NCBI RefSeq assembly: GCF_036785885.1
Contig: NC_092323.1
Location: 7,200,501 to 7,264,500, forward strand
From: Coffea arabica
Taxonomy: Eukaryota > Streptophyta > Magnoliopsida > Gentianales > Rubiaceae
DNA: 64,000 nt
Direction of reading: 5' to 3'
Shown here one piece after another: positions 1 through 11,022 of the stretch. Below the pieces are notes generated by a model, which saw only the letters and a program-made list of their open reading frames with translations, did no database searches and had not been told where the DNA came from. Within the stretch, counting starts at the first letter, position 1, and every line of letters starts with the position of its first letter. Made by a program: the position numbers and the translations under genes.

Positions 1-513
1 TTAACACGTTTATGATTCATATACAAGTGATTGAATATACCATCTTTGTTACAAAAAATGCACAAACAATTTGTAATAAAATACAGCATGATCAAGCAGT
101 TATACGTGGCCAAATCTTGTTTTATCCAATTGCTACTTCACGAGGCGTCATGCGTCGCGGAATGAATAGTTCGATTAATTTTACTCATCAACGATAAAAT
201 CAATAGCACTTGCCCCCCAAAAAAAAAATCCAAGGTCCTAAACTGCAAATATCGAAAACATTAAAGAAATTTCCGTACATATGTCCGTTAAACGCAGATT
301 TGTACAGCAAGTTCACCATGGGGCCTCTAGTCAAGCCCGAGACTATCACTGTTGTTGCGTAGCCCATTACTTAACACGAACATCTCGTGCATCGAGTTTG
401 GGCTTTGAGCCTTTTTATTGTATTCCATCCCTATATCTTTTCAGACTTTGAATCTTGTGCTTTCCCTCGCCTCTCTGCCATCATAATCTCTGTAACACCA
501 ACTGTTCGTTAAA
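1..513. other. Upstream region of the SANT-domain gene
   Basis: This stretch precedes the first gene and holds no coding sequence I can support. The short open frame at 12-197 has no recognisable domain and lies in AT-rich sequence. The last 100 bases, pyrimidine-rich around 440-490, probably contain the promoter and 5' leader of the gene that starts at 514. No clear TATA box was identified. Confidence 0.5.
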
Positions 514-2979
514 ATGCGCCAGAGAAACTCTACTGAGAACAGAGCGAAACCCGTTGTCGCAATTCGCAGATCTCCACGATTTCTGAAGCCAAATCAACCC
601 GACTCAGGATACCTGCAGACTCCGAATCATGTTCCAGACAAGAAACGGGTCCCTCTCTCGGATCTCACACCTCTTAGCTCAAATCCAAGCGGGAATTCTT
701 TAAAAAGAGGCCAACTTTCAGATAAGGCAAAAGAATCCAATGTCCGGTGTAGAAGTTCCACGAATGTGTGTAGCGAGCCCAGAAAATTGACAAGATTGAA
801 TGGTGGAGTTGACAACTCTCGTGTTGTTCGACGGTCTCCTAGGTTTTCTCAGAATGGCAATGTTAATAGAATTGTTTCTGATGAATCTAAGCTGGAGCGC
901 TCATCTAAGGTGAGTAAGATAGGTAAGCCAGTCTGCATGAATGCAAAATCTGAGACAGAAAAGCGGGTGACCAGGAGTTCTTTAAGGAGGTGTAACAATG
1001 GAGGTGTGAGGGGCAATGGAAAGGGTTGTGATGGAGTCACTTTGAAATGCATTTCTGATAACGGAAAAGCTAAAGGGGATGTTAATTTGTCTGAGCAATG
1101 CATGTATAAAATTGAAAAGAGGGTTACAAGAAGTGCCACTCGAGGAATTAAAGATGAACACCGTGCAAGAACTGGTAACGCCGAGGGTAATGAGTCCATC
1201 CAGAATATTCCCTTTGGTTGTTTGTACAAAAAGGTCCTTTCAGTTGATGGAGAAGATAAACATGGTGCAAACTTACCTAGAGAGCCTATTAGTGAAAATG
1301 CAACTACTAATGTTCTGTCCACAGATTTAATAGGAGGGGAAGGTCGGAGTGTTGGCTTTGAAGCTGAAAAAAAGCAGGTTCCTGCAAAAAGGAAGAAAAT
1401 CCAAGTTGAAGAAGAGCATAGGATGTTTCAGGGATGGACAGCAGAGCAAGAACTAGCGCTGGAAAGAGCTTATTTTGCAGCAAAGCCGACACCCCATTTC
1501 TGGAAGAAAGTTGCCAAAATGGTAATGTGCTGCCACTTGATTAATTTGGCAAAGAAATTTGGTTTCTTGTTAATGGTATCTGTGTTATTTTATTAGAAAA
1601 AATGTACTAGAATAACTTTTGGCCTATACTTTTATCCATCCATAGCTCTCACAATTATCAAATTAGTTACAAGCAATTGGAAATGCATGTTTAAATTAAT
1701 TATCTTGGTTTCTTTTGAAAATATGCACTTGTCAAATATAATCCCTGAATAAAATTGTAACACAAGGACAATTATAGTTTGATGGAACTTATGATGAACT
1801 GATTTGTGCCCCCAATAGGCAGGGCTTCGCAAAACTTGATGTGGTTTCTTTTTCCCTTGCTTCAGTTCATAAACCCAATCGCTCTGCTTCTTAGAAGTGC
1901 AGCCAGGAAAATGAAATCCAATTGCAAGAACAAATAGATTGGTAACTTATAATATGCTTGACCTCCTTTAATTCTTAAATCTACGATTCTCGTTTCGTAT
2001 AAGATTCAGATACTTGTTCTTAGTCTTCTTGTGGTATCAAAATTTTTTGCAGAGTTCACACATAAGCCAATGTTGGTCTGATAATCCTACTCGTTATTCA
2101 CACACTAGAACAATGACGCCATTGCTAAAACTGCATTTCCAACTTTGAGGTTTATACAGATAGATGTTCTCTCCACCCTTTACTAGCTTGCATTTCTGCA
2201 GTCTTGATATGGCTTTAAATCTTGGAAGTTTGTTGCAGGTTCCTGGAAAATCTGCCCAGGAATGTTTTGACAAAATCCATTCTGTGCTTTTGACCCCAGC
2301 GCAACAACAACCACGATCCAGGACAAAAGGAGTGAATGCCTCCCTGTCACTCTCAGCAAGTAAATTGCTAAATGCTTCAGAATCTGACACGAAGAAGTTG
2401 AGATACAGCAAGCAGAAGAGTCGTGTTACACGTAGAACTGTCCGACAGCTACTACATAAACAGTATGCTGCAGACCAACATTATGAAGCAGATCTTTTCA
2501 ATGTTTTGGAGTCAACATTGGATCCATCCACTCAATGTGTTTCCACCCCTGAATTGAATAGAGAAGGACTAGGATTGGACAAAAGGTGCCAGGAAATTTC
2601 TTCATCAGCCCACGGAAAGCTTCTTTCGTTATCGAATGACTCACGTGGATCTACTGTTATTAGTCCCGCTGTTCTAAAGAAGATTAAAAACAAAGCCTTG
2701 CATGAGAAATATATTGATCAACTACATTTGAGGGAAGCCAGGAGAAAGGCAATGTCACTAAGGGGAAAAAAATGCACGCAGGACAAAAGTGGTGGCAATA
2801 ACGAAGATAACCTTCAGAAGAGCAAGATAGTAAAAGATGCAAAGAATGCATTGGTTTTTTGTGCAAGAGATGCCATCAAGCATTTTCACCATCTACAGAG
2901 CAGGGAGGCAAACAAATTTGACGATAGTGTTCGCGATTTTGTAGATAGTTCTGAAGATGAATTTGAAGATCAAAGTTGA
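514..2979 (+). CDS. SANT/Myb-domain nuclear protein, MIS18BP1-like SANT
   Basis: Two exons, 514-1521 and 2239-2979, join in phase 0 and give 582 residues. The donor (G|GTAATG) and acceptor (TTGCAG|GTT) fall inside the single recognisable domain, a SANT/Myb-like motif at about residues 306-350. It reads GWTAEQELALERAY, then HFWKKVAKMV and, across the junction, PGKSAQECFDKIH. The FW..VA..V.....EC..K pattern resembles the SANT domain of animal MIS18BP1/KNL2 more than ordinary R2R3 MYB repeats. The N-terminal half is basic and low-complexity, with two RRSPRF motifs and two EKRVTRS motifs, suggesting a nuclear, chromatin-associated protein. The C-terminus is acidic (DSSEDEFED). No SANTA domain is visible. 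Gene structure is well supported; the function is inference and could equally be a general chromatin factor. Confidence 0.85.
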
Positions 2980-4534
2980 GAATTCTCATTATCCTTCTTG
3001 ATTGCATGGAAATGTGTCAAATTTCTCCTTTGTCTTATAGGATAAAGCTGTTTGCTTAGGAGTACATGTCACAAACTTGATGACTATTATTATTTCCAAT
3101 TTTCTTGGACAATTAGAATTGACGCATTTACTGATTTCTCGTCAAAGATCTGCGTGGTCTATATCTGCTTTATGACCCATACAAATGTATATATGTGCTT
3201 ACTGTCTTGTATAAATAGTTGACTGTTTCTATTCCTTGCTGTATTTGCTTTGTAGTTTGTGTTACTTGACTTGAAGCTCCATAAATCTAAGGTTGTAAGT
3301 TTATATATATATATATATGTGATATTACGTTGGCATAGACTGAAAAGCGAGTACAAGAAATTAAAGTTTACAAAGCTGGAGAATGTGAAAAACGTCATAT
3401 GTTATGGAATTTGCAGTGGCTTCTCAGTGTTGATGCGGGATGGCTATTATGCTTCCGCTGCTTCATATGCTACAGAAAGAGACACCAAGGATCTTTTGGC
3501 TCCATGGATCTGGATGCCTGAAGATTGCCATCCTGTAAGATATTTCTCTGTTGCGTCAAACGACTCTGGAAAATGGGAGTTATGAGACTGAGAATAGCTG
3601 CCTAAAGCGTGGATTATCCATGGCTGTTTCCCGAAGCCATTTTGCTCGGTAGAGAACTTCTGACGTAGATAACAAAGACTTGCCTTTAGTCCTGGGATAT
3701 GCCAAGTTTATTTACTACTTACTGCTGACTGCTGAAGTAGAGAGTATCGAACTCTTCAAATGTCAGCTTACGAAGCTCGTCTTTAAGCTCTAGCTAAAGT
3801 AGATTCTTTCTTTGTTCTCTTGTCTGAAAGCAACCAGACCTACTGCCTCGCCTTTCTACTTAGTCTGCTGAAAACCCAATTTCAATTTCATCTTTGCTGC
3901 AAGAAACGATATACTTGTACAAATATGAGATCCATTTCTGGACTCGAGAGACGAAAAGTTTGATTATTGCCAAATTACTTCCCCAGTACTGCTATTACCA
4001 TTTGTTGTTGGTTAGGTTGTGGATTCATTCTTCATACCAAACAGGGTCAGCCAGTCAAAAACCAACCCTAAGTATAAACTCATATTTGACTAGTTTTGGA
4101 AACGTATCAAGATGTCAATTTCTGTATATTGTTCCAAGGATCTTTTCACTGCTCGAGACATTCCTTGCTGACATATGATCATTGCATTGGATATGTTTCC
4201 CAGGATTTTATAAATCCGTTTGTGTTTTATTTTTAATCTATATATCTATGATAGAATAGGAAATAATGGGTAATGACCGTATGGTTCCTCCATCAGATCG
4301 ATTCACAATTTGTAGATCCAATTCATCATGTGTGTGTGTATTATAAAACATCATACTTTCATTAAATCTCCACTAATGGCAGAAATCATCATATACATCT
4401 AATGATTTAAAAATGAACCTCTAGAAAGCCTACACTATTAGAAACTAAAAAATTGCTAACACAACAGATCATCTTCCATGTTCCTCGCTAGGCTTCTGAT
4501 AATGTCCAGATTTATTCTGCTGCAGCCACGCTCT
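2980..4534. other. Convergent intergenic region
   Basis: This region lies between the 3' ends of the SANT-domain gene and the bHLH gene, which converge here. It should contain both 3' UTRs. A short (TA)n run sits near 3300-3318. Open frames at 3259-3585 and 3894-4178 show no domain, no conserved motif and no convincing splice context, so I treat them as chance frames. Confidence 0.5.
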
Positions 4535-6059
4535 CTATAGACATCTTCCTCCATAACCTGCATTCCTAAACAGTGCTTGCTTAACATCTTCAGATCCAAC
4601 AATTCTGCGATGCTCCGCCACCTAATCAATTAATTAGAATATGAGATAGCACGAAAGGCTGGAGCAGGTCAATTACTAATTTTTTTACCACGCAATCAGC
4701 AAAAGATGATAATTAAGGTACTGCCCCCCACGCAAAAAAGAACCAAAAAGAGGGGAAAAAGGCGCAAAAGACGATTCTGAAGCATTTACCGAGCAAATGG
4801 TCAGATGCATACCTCGGAACAGGAGGCTTGTACTGAGAAATCATTGAAACAGCTGATAACACATTGTTGAATGTCAAGCCCCAAAGCTTCCATTGTGCTG
4901 ACTGTTGACAACAACATCCCTGGCTTGGCAGTGCAACAAATTTCGATCCGCGTGTCTACACTTCTCCTTTCCACGTCAAACTGATGCATCATTGAAGCCT
5001 TAGACAATTAAATTTAGCTGTGGAAACTAGGAATTTACGATACTGCAGTGCATAAGAAGTGACAAATGACAATGTCCTGGATACTGGATAGAGAGTTGCA
5101 TCCGTTGGGTGCAGAACTATACCTTTGGAGGGTTCCTGGCAACTACCTCATTTGGCTTTAGCTGTTTCAAGTTTCCTATTTTAGTCAGCTGGTTGATGTT
5201 CTCCTCCGTACTCTCTTCTCGCGACTTGTGGATTTTATCCAAAAGCTCCTTCATGTAATCTATGGTATCTCCAAGTATGGATGTTCTGTCCATCTGTTAA
5301 ATCAAGCAGCACTTGTTAATTTCATCCTACACACCAAAAAAAGAAGAAATGAAGCAAAGGAAAAGCATGTGTAATGCCAAATAAACTTCTAGAGACGATG
5401 ACCTTGCTAATCTTAGGAACAATTGATCGAAGCATGGAAAGCCGGTCATTGAGTCGCTTCCTTCGCCTCCTTTCTGCCATGAGATTTTTGGACGGTTGCC
5501 CCTCAGCCTTCTTGATCTTGCTCCTTTTGTCTCCGCACAAGCCCACTCTAGATGCACCGATGCTGGTGGCGGTTGGTTGTTCAACCTCCACCTTGCAGAA
5601 TCCTTTCCCCTCTTGGAGACCACGGAGCCCAAGATTTCCTCCATGTTCCACCATCCCTTCTCCATAATCTTGTTGGATGGGAACTGGTGGTAAACTGTCA
5701 AAATTAGAACGATCGTACGAGGAGCCCAGTTCCGGTACTGCCGTACTGAAACCATCACCAACATGATCAAGAAACGGATAGCTGGTGCTTTCGCCAAAAG
5801 GGAATGCAAAGCCAGATTCGTGAGACCCTGCCGCTAGTAATGCTGCCGGTGATGAGAGGAGTCCTAAAAGCGAGTTGGAGTTTGTGTTTGAGGTTAGTAA
5901 ATCTTGGTTATGATCATTGCGATCGAAAGACTCGCAGTTCCAACCATTTGGGAAGATTTCGATCCCTCCACCGGGGAAAGTGGTCCAGTAACTATCCAAC
6001 TTTGGAGCCACTAAAAACTCCTCCAAAAGCCCATTTTGAGTTTGATCAGTATGCTCCAT
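4535..6059 (-). CDS. BHLH93: bHLH transcription factor, bHLH93-like
   Basis: Four exons on the minus strand, 6059-5403, 5293-5123, 4980-4813 and 4621-4535, give 360 residues; all junctions are GT-AG and in phase 0. The bHLH domain spans about residues 191-240: basic region [18 protein letters not shown], helix 1 [11 protein letters not shown], then [21 protein letters not shown], split by the first intron. An ACT-like C-terminal domain follows ([33 protein letters not shown]), and the protein ends NAGYGGRCL. Both domains and the ending match Arabidopsis bHLH93/bHLH61, which are E-box binding factors near the ICE1 group; bHLH93 has been linked to flowering under short days. The glutamate and arginines that contact E-boxes are present. 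The N-terminal 190 residues are poorly conserved, as usual for the group. Family assignment is firm; the role here is by homology. Confidence 0.95.
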
Positions 6060-6404
6060 CTCTCTCTCTCTCTCAATGGATAAGAAGCAACAAAAGCAAG
6101 GGAGCTAGCTAGCTTAACGATAAGTTCTTGATGTTGCATCAAGTAGAAGGAATATGTAAACGTATATAATAAGGTTTGATTTGCATTATTAAATTTCGTT
6201 ATGCTATTGTTTAAGGGTATAGATTGTGTGTAATGAGACTAATATCAATTATCACCCAGAGCACGGTCAGATTGAAAAAGGAATCTACTTTTTCTCCTTA
6301 TACAGTACTAGTATGCGTGTGTGTGTGTATATATATATTGAATGTCTTTCTCACCGAAATCTTCAATTGGACAGACAGGCTACATAGTTAAATACCGCGA
6401 CCCT
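6060..6404 (-). promoter_or_regulatory. bHLH93 leader and proximal promoter
   Basis: Immediately upstream of the bHLH start codon lies a (GA)n tract on the coding strand (6060-6074), a common feature of plant 5' leaders. A TTATTATATA stretch on the minus strand near 6162-6173, about 105 bp upstream of the ATG, is a plausible TATA box. A (TG)n/(TA)n microsatellite follows near 6317-6340. The promoter is interrupted at 6405 by a retroposon insertion. Confidence 0.4.
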
Positions 6405-6776
6405 GATTTGTGTTTTGATCCATCCCACGTCGAAAGATCGTAGGGTCTTTACTCTGGGTTTAAGGTCCATGGGAGCACCTTCCTGTCACCAATTGGGTGG
6501 ATGGGTGTTTCTTGTGGGTTCCCCTTAGATTACCTTCGAGTCGCTCTTTCGGGTTACTCCCGTGTTTGTTCTAATTGAGTGCGTGTGTGTGTTTATTTCA
6601 GTTGATGAAAGACCATTAATTTGGTGAGGGTGTGCACGGGGGGTTGGGTCACCATCCCACATCAAAAGATCGTGGGATCTTTACTCTGGGTTTAAGGTCC
6701 ATGGGAGTACCTTCCTGTCACCAATTGTTTGGATGAGTGTTTATTTCAGTTGCTGAAAAAAAGATTTGTGTTTTGA
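6405..6776 (+). mobile_element. Dimeric SINE-like retroposon with 14-bp TSD
   Basis: The 14 bases GATTTGTGTTTTGA occur at 6405-6418 and again at 6763-6776, bracketing a 344-bp insertion that ends in an A-run. The insert consists of two related monomers. The left one begins at 6419 (CCATCCCACGTCGAAAG) and the right one near 6651 (CCATCCCACATCAAAAG). They share about 75 bp at high identity, including TCTTTACTCTGGGTTTAAGG, and both end in TATTTCAGTTG followed by a purine-rich tail. The right monomer lacks an internal segment of about 80 bp. Duplicated target site, A-tail and lack of coding capacity indicate LINE-mediated retroposition. A TTCGAGTC near 6536 could be a pol III B-box, but no convincing A-box was found, so the SINE class is an inference. 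Confidence 0.75.
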
Positions 6777-8601
6777 CCACTGATCTGTCTGAACCTAAGA
6801 GGACGGAGCTAGCATCTTCAATCCTGTCATGTTTTAGTATGCCAATTAATCTGCTTAGACTTGGAAAAACAATATATGTGTAATACTATAGCTTAATTTT
6901 TTGGTGAAGAATAAACTACAAAGTCTCTTCTGATCAATGCCTCTGATTTCTTTTTTCCTCTTTCACGCTGCGCCGGGTTCCAAATCAGTATGTCCTTTGA
7001 ATTGAATACCCTGATTAGCCTCTGGATTCGTTTGATGATTGATTGCAATTTTAAGCTTCTTAATACTTTTCTATAAATATATGTGTGTTAGACGACTTTT
7101 GTTTATGGCAGTGAGTTGTACTAGTATATATGCTTTTGTTGGTTACTATGTCACGATTAATTATTCATATATCCGTCCAAGTGAATACTGAATAGTGATG
7201 CAATCGAGGGTAAAAAAGGGTGTGAAAAGGGTGGAAGGATAAAAAAAAGCAGTAATGAAATGTTCACCTACTTTCATGACTTTAGGCTCCGGAGATGAAT
7301 ATATTTAGCATTCGTGATGGAGGCAAATTCTTGTAAAGAAAAAATGTAACATACCGACTTGTAGATCATCTCAATTTTTTGCAATGAAAATGAGTTGGAT
7401 GGTACGAGAAAACGGAGCGTAAAAGAGAGATTTCGGATTCGAGCCCTTTCACTTATTAAAAAAAAAATTCATTTCTGGAGCTGCTGGTCTCTGTCTCGCG
7501 GCAAAAGATTCCCTCCCATCTTAAGTTGGTACTTGCGGTGTAAAAGTTGTTAGGCATAGGCATGCAGGCTCAAGGCACTGCTGACTTTGCCACTAAATAG
7601 AGTAATTGTAAATGGTTTTTCTAATGGGTCGCCTCGCCTTAAGAAATATTATTATTAAGTAAGGTGAGTTAAAGATTTTAGTATAGTTATCTATCAAACA
7701 CTAAATATGACAATAAAATTGCGAACAATAATATCTCTACCAGAGAATCAAATACAAAGTACCAACTCAATAAAGCAAAAAACCCGCCCTGGATATAAAG
7801 CAGAACGAGAAAACATGGAGAAAATGAGAAAACAAAGTGTTTCTAATAAGCCAAAAAAAGATGAAAAGAAAAAACTGTTTCTAATAAAAGAAACCTTACA
7901 GTGATCAGCAAACCCTAGATCTTAAAAAGTGAAATGGTTAGTCTGAGATAATAAAAGAATTTATTATATGTTAAGAGCCTAGCTTAGCTAGCTGGAGAAG
8001 ATTTGCTCATGTTTTTGTTGTCTTAGTAAAGACCAATAACCTCAAAGATCAAAAGCCTGGTACAAACAAAGCACACATCTCAAGAACAAGTCGGCCAGTG
8101 TCAGGTCAGGAAAGCAACCAACTACAAAAACATATAATTAATTTGCTCCAGATAGATGTCAAGCAAAATATTATACATTGTACAGAACAACATTTCTTTA
8201 GCAGAATCGATTAAATCTTCTTCCTGCATTCTCTTTACAAGCTGTTCAAACTTCAAAGATGTGATGGCAAGCTGTGAAACTATGAAGAAAAAGCAGTTGG
8301 TTGTTTTTGAGCAAGATGCTAACATCCAAACACAAAACGGTGAAGTGGTAATATTTTAGAAGTACGATTACCCAATATTTTAACGAATGAACCTTTTCTT
8401 GACAGATATAAATGCGTATCTAAATGTGCTTCACCGAATACAGTAATTAGGAGTAACCATGCACGTTATAAGGCAGTGAAGGACACGTCCATCTCTTTCA
8501 CTTTGCTGTAAATACACCCATGTAGTACGAGTAATGACAACTGTCGTCATTTGTCAGCTAATCTCTTTGTATTATCATCCAGATCAGAGGTAACAATATG
8601 C
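6777..8601. other. Intergenic region, no gene seen
   Basis: AT-rich sequence without a supportable gene. A possible SINE remnant lies near 7385-7470: a TGAGTTGGATGG box, then about 35 bases later GGATTCGAGCCC, then an A-run, which is the spacing of a tRNA-derived A/B-box promoter. No target-site duplication was found there. The 65-residue lysine-rich open frame at 7707-7904 lies in A-rich sequence and looks random. Confidence 0.4.
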
Positions 8602-8699
8602 CACTACACCAAAAAGTAAGGGTGCTGATTGCATGATTTTGCCATATTTGGGGACACTATAGTCTTTCTGAAAATTCATTGAAAGGTTATCAGCACCCC
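8602..8699. mobile_element. Short inverted-repeat element, possibly CACTA-like MITE
   Basis: A perfect 10-bp inverted repeat, GGGTGCTGAT at 8620-8629 and ATCAGCACCC at 8689-8698, encloses about 60 bp of non-coding DNA. The sequence just to the left, CACTACACCAAAAAG from 8602, resembles the termini of plant CACTA transposons, whose ends often carry subterminal inverted repeats. No matching GTAGTG right end or clean target-site duplication is visible. It may therefore be a degenerate or truncated non-autonomous copy. Confidence 0.45.
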
Positions 8700-10764
8700 A
8701 AAAAAAGGGTCAAGTTGAAACTACTACAAATTAATTAAGGTCTTCTGGAATCCATCAGGAAAACAATAATATATCAGCGTAAATCCCTGTATTTAAATCC
8801 TTAATTCGAGGTGATATTTCACTCTTTACATATATATGTTGTGTAGCAAATTGATGGTACTTGGCTTGGTTGTCTTTGAACCCAAAATACCACCTGCCTG
8901 TGTAGTGTGTGGGCGTGGAACTTTTTGATTTTGCCAGTAACTCCTCAAATGGTCCATTTTCACTTCACTCGGTCGAGGGAGAAAAAACGTTCAAATTCCA
9001 ATGTTGAAGCGTATGAAACAGATCTGACACAATAGCAATATTCGCAGCAACGAAGGGAATATACATCCACCGCCATCTTTGCCTTTTCCGGCCAAGCGAG
9101 AGAGAAGGGAAAGCAACAACAAAACAGATTGTGAAGCACCTGCACCTTCCAAAGGAAGTGGAACTTTAAACCAAGAGATGGGGTAACTTCCTGACAACAC
9201 TGAAGGACTAACGCAATAATTCACCAGCTAGCCTGTCAAGCAATGCTTTTTGATTCAATAAATCAATGAAAAATGAATAGATCAATAAACAACAAATAAC
9301 CAAGAATAGATCAATCCTGTTAGACATATGTTCAAGAAGAAATGGTAATCAATCAACTATATATGTATCTCAGCTCTTATAAGATATGAAAATTGGAAGT
9401 CAACTGCAATATTGTGCTAGTTACAAACCACATTTAATTGAAGAAGAAGGCCTTTGAGAACGAAAAGCAACATCTAAAGGTTCACCTTTTCTTTTGGCGC
9501 CTCATTGGTAGTAACTATGCTCACGGATGGTGACAAGACTGCGTCTCCCAGACAGGATCGCCATATTCTTTTAGATTACACTTGTACGGCCTTATTCCAA
9601 TTCCGATTCCAATCCCATCACGCCAATTCAGAAGCAAAACCACGGCGTCCTACATTCCCATCCCAACCTCCCTTATTCTTTAGAACGGTTTCTCTCCATC
9701 AGGCATCCACCGCTGGCTTTCCTACTTTTTCTTCTTTTTTTTCAGAACGGATGGGGTGGAAAAGAAATGATAGAGATGGTAACAGAACAAAATTCCTATT
9801 TCTGTCGAATTGTGGGTTAAATCAGACAACAAAATGAGTTGAAATTCATGCATATGTCATGTTATGTTTGTTGCAGTTATTTCCAAATTAAAACTTAGGG
9901 AAATTCTACAACTTTTTTTGAATACCATCCCCATTATTGTAAAAAATTTAGTAAACGCTTATCATATCATTCCATAATTTAAATTTCTAAAATCATATGG
10001 GGATACATAACATTATATCTCATTGAAAAACTCTACCATTTCTTTTGAAAAATACTATACCCATGATTGTAATCCACAACAAATTCTTGCTGTATCATTC
10101 AATAATGCAATAGTAATGATAAAAAAAATTAGGATTTTTTTAACGAGTGTTTATTGGGTGCTCGATAACACTAAAATATATCTTAATGAATGTTCAATGG
10201 ACACCCGTCAGACAGATCCAAAAAATTATATAATTTTAGAAATTAAATAATCTATTGAACCAGCAAATGATAACAATATAGAAAGAGAGAGGAGTTTTTT
10301 TTTTTCCATAAGTGAGAGGTTTGGAATACAAAACCTCAAATTTACCATTCTTTCAACCTTACCAACCAATCCAACACCTCCTCTCTTTTTGTTTCATTCT
10401 TTATAATTCTATTTTACCCTTCAAATAAAAAGCAAAATGGTATTGTCCTCTCCCATGAATAGGTACACTCTATCACATTTATACACTTGTTTTTCAAGTC
10501 TAACAAAACATCCACTAAAGTGACAAATGCCAACAACTTCTTATTCCAATTGGAAGAAAAAAAACACAGTACTTCCATGCACATATCTGGAAAAACCTAC
10601 AACTCAATAACTTTTTTTCATTTTAAATCTGCACACAAATAAGTGTACCGTTCCCATTAACATTTATGTTATTAACAGTATAAGTTCTAATGATATCAAG
10701 TAATCATTCAATTGTTGCCATCATTTGGCAAACAGAAAACAAGAGAGACCAATAACTCCAGGGC
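8700..10764. other. Intergenic region, no gene seen
   Basis: AT-rich DNA with several homopolymer runs. The 110-residue open frame at 9505-9837 and two overlapping minus-strand frames near 8960-9224 show no domain, no signal and no splice context; I treat them as chance. From about 9890 to 10700 the base composition is strongly AT, consistent with old decayed repeats, but no defined element ends were identified. Confidence 0.4.
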
Positions 10765-10877
10765 GAGCAGCAGGGCAGTACTTCGGGTCGCTCTTTCGGG
10801 TTACTCCTATTTTTGTTCTAGTTGAGTGTGTGTGTGTGAGTTTCTTTCAGTTCTTGGGAAAAAGAGCAGCTGGGCAG
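10765..10877 (+). mobile_element. 5'-truncated copy of the 6.4-kb SINE family
   Basis: About 85 bp (10779-10863) match the 3' part of the left monomer at 6419-6612: CGCTCTTTCGGGTTACTCC, a TTGTTCTA-TTGAGTG block, a (TG)n stretch and TTTCAGTT, ending in an A-run. The insert is flanked by GAGCAGCAGGGCAG (10765-10778) and GAGCAGCTGGGCAG (10864-10877), a 14-bp duplication with one mismatch. A 3' fragment with a target-site duplication is the expected product of incomplete reverse transcription, which supports the retroposon reading of the 6.4-kb element. Confidence 0.7.
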
Positions 10878-11022
10878 CCCACAATATTTTGGCAAAACCG
10901 CTTTCCCGCTCTCCATGATTGTTTGATGATCAGCTGGGTCCCGTTTGCCCATCACGTACGTACCTTCATTATCAGATAGACTAGACTCCGCTGTTACTCA
11001 TATCATTATATGCATCTTTTTT

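Noticed and set aside
849-1322. 157-residue minus-strand frame
   Set aside because: It lies wholly antisense to exon 1 of the SANT-domain gene and has no domain of its own.
3259-3585. 108-residue frame downstream of the SANT gene
   Set aside because: It starts in a (TA)n repeat, has no recognised domain and no supporting splice structure.
7385-7470. Possible tRNA-derived SINE head with A/B-box spacing
   Set aside because: The boxes are loose matches and no flanking duplication was found, so it was kept only as a note in the region description.
9505-9837. 110-residue single frame
   Set aside because: No domain, low-complexity composition and no promoter or splice context; likely chance.
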